Part shown: positions 6,626 through 8,320 of the stretch, piece after piece
Layout: each line of letters opens with the position of its first letter
Numbering within the stretch: the first letter of the stretch is position 1
Source of the DNA: Chlamydiota bacterium
GTDB taxonomy: Bacteria; Chlamydiota; Chlamydiia; Chlamydiales; Rhabdochlamydiaceae
Reading direction: 5' to 3'
Assembly (NCBI GenBank): GCA_013041585.1
Contig: JABEVM010000065.1
Location: 1 to 8,320, forward strand
Length of the DNA: 8,320 nucleotides
Made by a program: the position numbers and the translations under genes
Notes under the pieces: generated by a model
The model's database searches: none
Told to the model about the DNA's origin: nothing
The model's input: the letters and a program-made list of their open reading frames with translations, nothing else

Positions 6626-6687
6626 TGAACAAAATGGGGTGACCCTTGCAATGTAAATGAGATGTTAAGAAAATGAAATTTTGTTCA
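6626..6687. repeat. 10-bp perfect inverted repeat
   Basis: TGAACAAAAT (6626-6635) and ATTTTGTTCA (6678-6687) are exact inverse complements, 42 bases apart. They lie in what would be the 5' leader of the LOG-like gene if the promoter at 6699-6726 is used. They could be paired operator half-sites or the base of an RNA stem-loop. They share TGAACA/TGTTCA with the cluster at 2712-2775, though the remaining bases differ. Confidence 0.35.
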
Positions 6688-6698
6688 TAAGCGTTTGT

Positions 6699-6726
6699 TT
6701 TTTAATTAGTTGCGTCGATTTGTCAA
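6699..6726 (-). promoter_or_regulatory. Candidate promoter of the LOG-like gene
   Basis: On the minus strand a perfect TTGACA (6726-6721) is followed after 16 bases by TAAAAA (6704-6699), a four-of-six -10. Transcription would begin near 6692 and give a leader of about 160 bases that contains the inverted repeat at 6626-6687. Confidence 0.35.
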
Positions 6727-6900
6727 GGGGAGTGCTTTCATAAATAACAGAGATCAAAGCGATTACTAATTTGAATATAAAATTGTCGATAACTCGATTT
6801 TAAGATGTGATTATTACTTGTTAATCCAAGCTAATTTGAAGAAAAGGATGTCTTTGTGGAATGAAAAAGATTAGGTAAAGGCATGTTATTTTTTGTAGGC

Positions 6901-6928
6901 TTCAGCAAATGTAAATTTTTTGTACAAT
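6901..6928 (+). promoter_or_regulatory. Candidate promoter of the barrel-Ig gene
   Basis: TTCAGC (6901-6906) and TACAAT (6923-6928, five of six to the -10 consensus) are 16 bases apart. Transcription from here would start about 56 bases before the ATG at 6991 and downstream of the alternative ATG at 6883, so it is consistent with the shorter protein. Confidence 0.3.
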
Positions 6929-6977
6929 CTTTTTCTGCAATTATTTATAGTCTTTTTTTTATTAAACACTTGGTTTT

Positions 6978-6984
6978 AAAAGGA
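6978..6984 (+). promoter_or_regulatory. Ribosome-binding site fixing the barrel-Ig start
   Basis: AAAAGGA lies six bases before the ATG at 6991. That start immediately yields a clean signal peptide, whereas the in-frame ATG at 6883 would place 36 extra residues in front of it. Confidence 0.6.
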
Positions 6985-6990
6985 AAAAAT

Positions 6991-8277
6991 ATGCGTTCAT
7001 TTTTTATTTGTTTTTTGCTCGGTATAGTTACGAGTATCTGTTCGCTTGAAGCCGCTACCGATAATTATTTAGTTCCCAATGCACAATTAAGTATCACTCC
7101 ACAAGAAATTGGAGACTACGGCGCTTTTTCTGCTCTTGGAGAAGTTGGAGAAAGAAATTTTAGAGGAAGTGGAACTTATGGAGTGTACCTTGCTCCTTGC
7201 CATCGTTTGAAACTTTCTGGTGAATACCTAGTGCAAAAGCTTCGTTATCATTTTGAAAACGGGGACTCAAAAGACTGGGTTTCCCAGTATGCATTAGGTA
7301 CAGAATATCAATACCTTCTTCCTTCGTCATTCTTTCAGAGTATTGACGCTGGTACTTCGTATTCCCATGCATTTAACCGTAAACTCGGAACTAAACATCC
7401 AGAGCCGAATCAAACTCTTCATCGCCGCATTGCAGGCTCAGATGGGGGTTTTGGATATTTAGGTTCGACAGTAAGATTATGGCAATGTGCTTTTTTCTCT
7501 GCTGATGTCAATTACGATTACGTAAAATACCATCGAATATTGCAGGATAACAAGCTTGCAAACGGATGGGGTTCTTCATTAAGTTTAACTCAATTACTTC
7601 CAAAAGATCTTGCTCTTACTCTCGGAGCTGAATTTAGACGCCCATTTTATTTCTATGAAGGAGTTCTAAACTGGAACTGTATGTTCTCTACGTGGGGGAT
7701 CAACTGCGGACTCTATGGAAATTTTACTGAGGGGAAAAGAGGTCTTCCTAATGTCGTAGCAGGAGGAATCCAGCTCGGCTTTTCTTTTGGTCCAAAAGCG
7801 GAAAGATGCTGTAGAGCTTCCAATAAAGCTACAACATCTAACGGTAACAAAGATACAGGCCCGAATCGTAACCAAGAATGCTATTCTACTGCATTCTGCA
7901 ACCTTGGAAATTGGGTTTCTACTCCAGCAGTTTATGTGCCGGTTGTGCTCGCGATTGCAGATAGTAAGTTAACCACTCAGGTTCCTGTCAATAAACCTTC
8001 TTGCTCTCTTCCTACTTCAATAGCGATTCCTAACGAGACTTTTAACTCAGGAGTCTCATTTAGCTTTGGTGTAAGTTCTTCTTTCTCTAGCTCGTTACCA
8101 TTGACTTATTCTGCTACAGGACTACCTCCAGGTGTTAGTATAGACCCTAATACAGGTATTATCTCGGGCAATGTAGCTTTCTCAGATTCAGGAACGTATA
8201 CAGTTACTGTTACAGCTACCTCGTCTTGTGGATCGACAAGCCAAACATTTGCTTTGACGATCATCGGAATTGGGTAG
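6991..8277 (+). CDS. Secreted cysteine-rich beta-barrel-like protein with C-terminal Ig (He_PIG) domain
   Basis: From the ATG at 6991 this is a 428-residue protein. A signal peptide (MRSFFICFLLGIVTSICSLEAA) is followed by a region to about 267 with many alternating aromatic/polar strands and turns (GTEYQYLL, SADVNYDYVKY, LTLGAEFRRPFYFYEG). The last strand, VVAGGIQLGFSFG, resembles a barrel-closing strand, so I infer an outer-membrane barrel. A polar linker (268-340) holds C273, C274, C297, C303 and C338. Residues about 345-427 form a putative Ig domain of the He_PIG type, with LPLTYSATGLPPGVSIDPNT, then TGIISGNV and GTYTVTVTAT. Ten cysteines occur in the mature chain, compatible with disulfide cross-linking as in chlamydial envelopes. 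A longer version from 6883 would put 36 hydrophobic residues before the signal and is less likely. No family name is recognised for the barrel; porin or adhesin are both possible. Confidence 0.85.
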   Translation: MRSFFICFLLGIVTSICSLEAATDNYLVPNAQLSITPQEIGDYGAFSALGEVGERNFRGSGTYGVYLAPCHRLKLSGEYLVQKLRYHFENGDSKDWVSQYALGTEYQYLLPSSFFQSIDAGTSYSHAFNRKLGTKHPEPNQTLHRRIAGSDGGFGYLGSTVRLWQCAFFSADVNYDYVKYHRILQDNKLANGWGSSLSLTQLLPKDLALTLGAEFRRPFYFYEGVLNWNCMFSTWGINCGLYGNFTEGKRGLPNVVAGGIQLGFSFGPKAERCCRASNKATTSNGNKDTGPNRNQECYSTAFCNLGNWVSTPAVYVPVVLAIADSKLTTQVPVNKPSCSLPTSIAIPNETFNSGVSFSFGVSSSFSSSLPLTYSATGLPPGVSIDPNTGIISGNVAFSDSGTYTVTVTATSSCGSTSQTFALTIIGIG

Positions 8278-8320
8278 ATTTATTGAAAAAAATATTTGCT
8301 TATGCCGCTGGATAAAAACG

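Larger units (their letters stand above)
6533..6882. other. AT-rich divergent intergenic region
   Basis: No credible gene is visible. The region separates the LOG-like gene (minus) from the barrel-Ig gene (plus), and with the preferred start of the latter it extends to 6990. It contains a 10-bp inverted repeat (6626-6687) and a candidate minus-strand promoter with a perfect TTGACA (6699-6726). Several short AT palindromes, such as GATTA/TAATC near 6810, are within chance expectation. Confidence 0.6.

Noticed and set aside
8278..8320. Terminator after the barrel-Ig gene
   Set aside because: The last 43 bases show no hairpin followed by a T-run; any terminator lies beyond the window.

Overview
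The window is bacterial chromosomal DNA, AT-rich (about 40% G+C by eye), from a Gram-negative (diderm) organism. Two genes encode secreted beta-rich proteins that look like outer-membrane barrels, and one of these carries ten cysteines in its mature part. Ribosome-binding sites are variable and often weak. Together this fits an environmental (amoeba-associated) member of the Chlamydiota, but no sequence feature here proves that, so the taxonomic statement is an inference. No phage, transposon, CRISPR array or plasmid function is visible.

Layout. On the left, a standalone 3'-phosphoesterase domain of the bacterial NHEJ ligase LigD type (minus strand, 87-602) is divergent from a YqeY/GatB-like small protein (plus, 788-1225). 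The YqeY gene is convergent with a 12-helix sugar-porter-family MFS transporter (minus, 1333-2523). A 350-base gap follows, with an unusual four-arm inverted-repeat cluster (2712-2775) and a likely terminator. Then comes a tRNA with CAU anticodon (minus, 2880-2953; elongator Met or lysidine-type Ile2), with its own plausible promoter. Upstream of it on the same strand are a BON + DUF1207 envelope protein (3003-4253) and a 730-residue protein with a C-terminal LOG-like nucleotide-binding fold (4340-6532). A second roughly 350-base gap (6533-6882), divergent and AT-rich, contains a 10-bp inverted repeat and candidate promoters. The last gene (plus, 6991-8277) encodes a secreted cysteine-containing beta-barrel-like protein ending in a putative Ig (He_PIG) domain.

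How the genes relate. This is not an obvious single operon or a recognisable defence or biosynthetic cassette. Three products concern the envelope: the transporter in the inner membrane, the BON-DUF1207 protein in periplasm/outer membrane, and the barrel-Ig protein in the outer membrane. The phosphoesterase (DNA ends), YqeY (tRNA-linked, role unclear) and LOG-like protein (nucleotide chemistry, inferred) are independent. The least explained items are the 730-aa LOG-like protein, whose first 540 or so residues I do not recognise, the barrel-Ig architecture, and the interlocking inverted repeats downstream of the tRNA.
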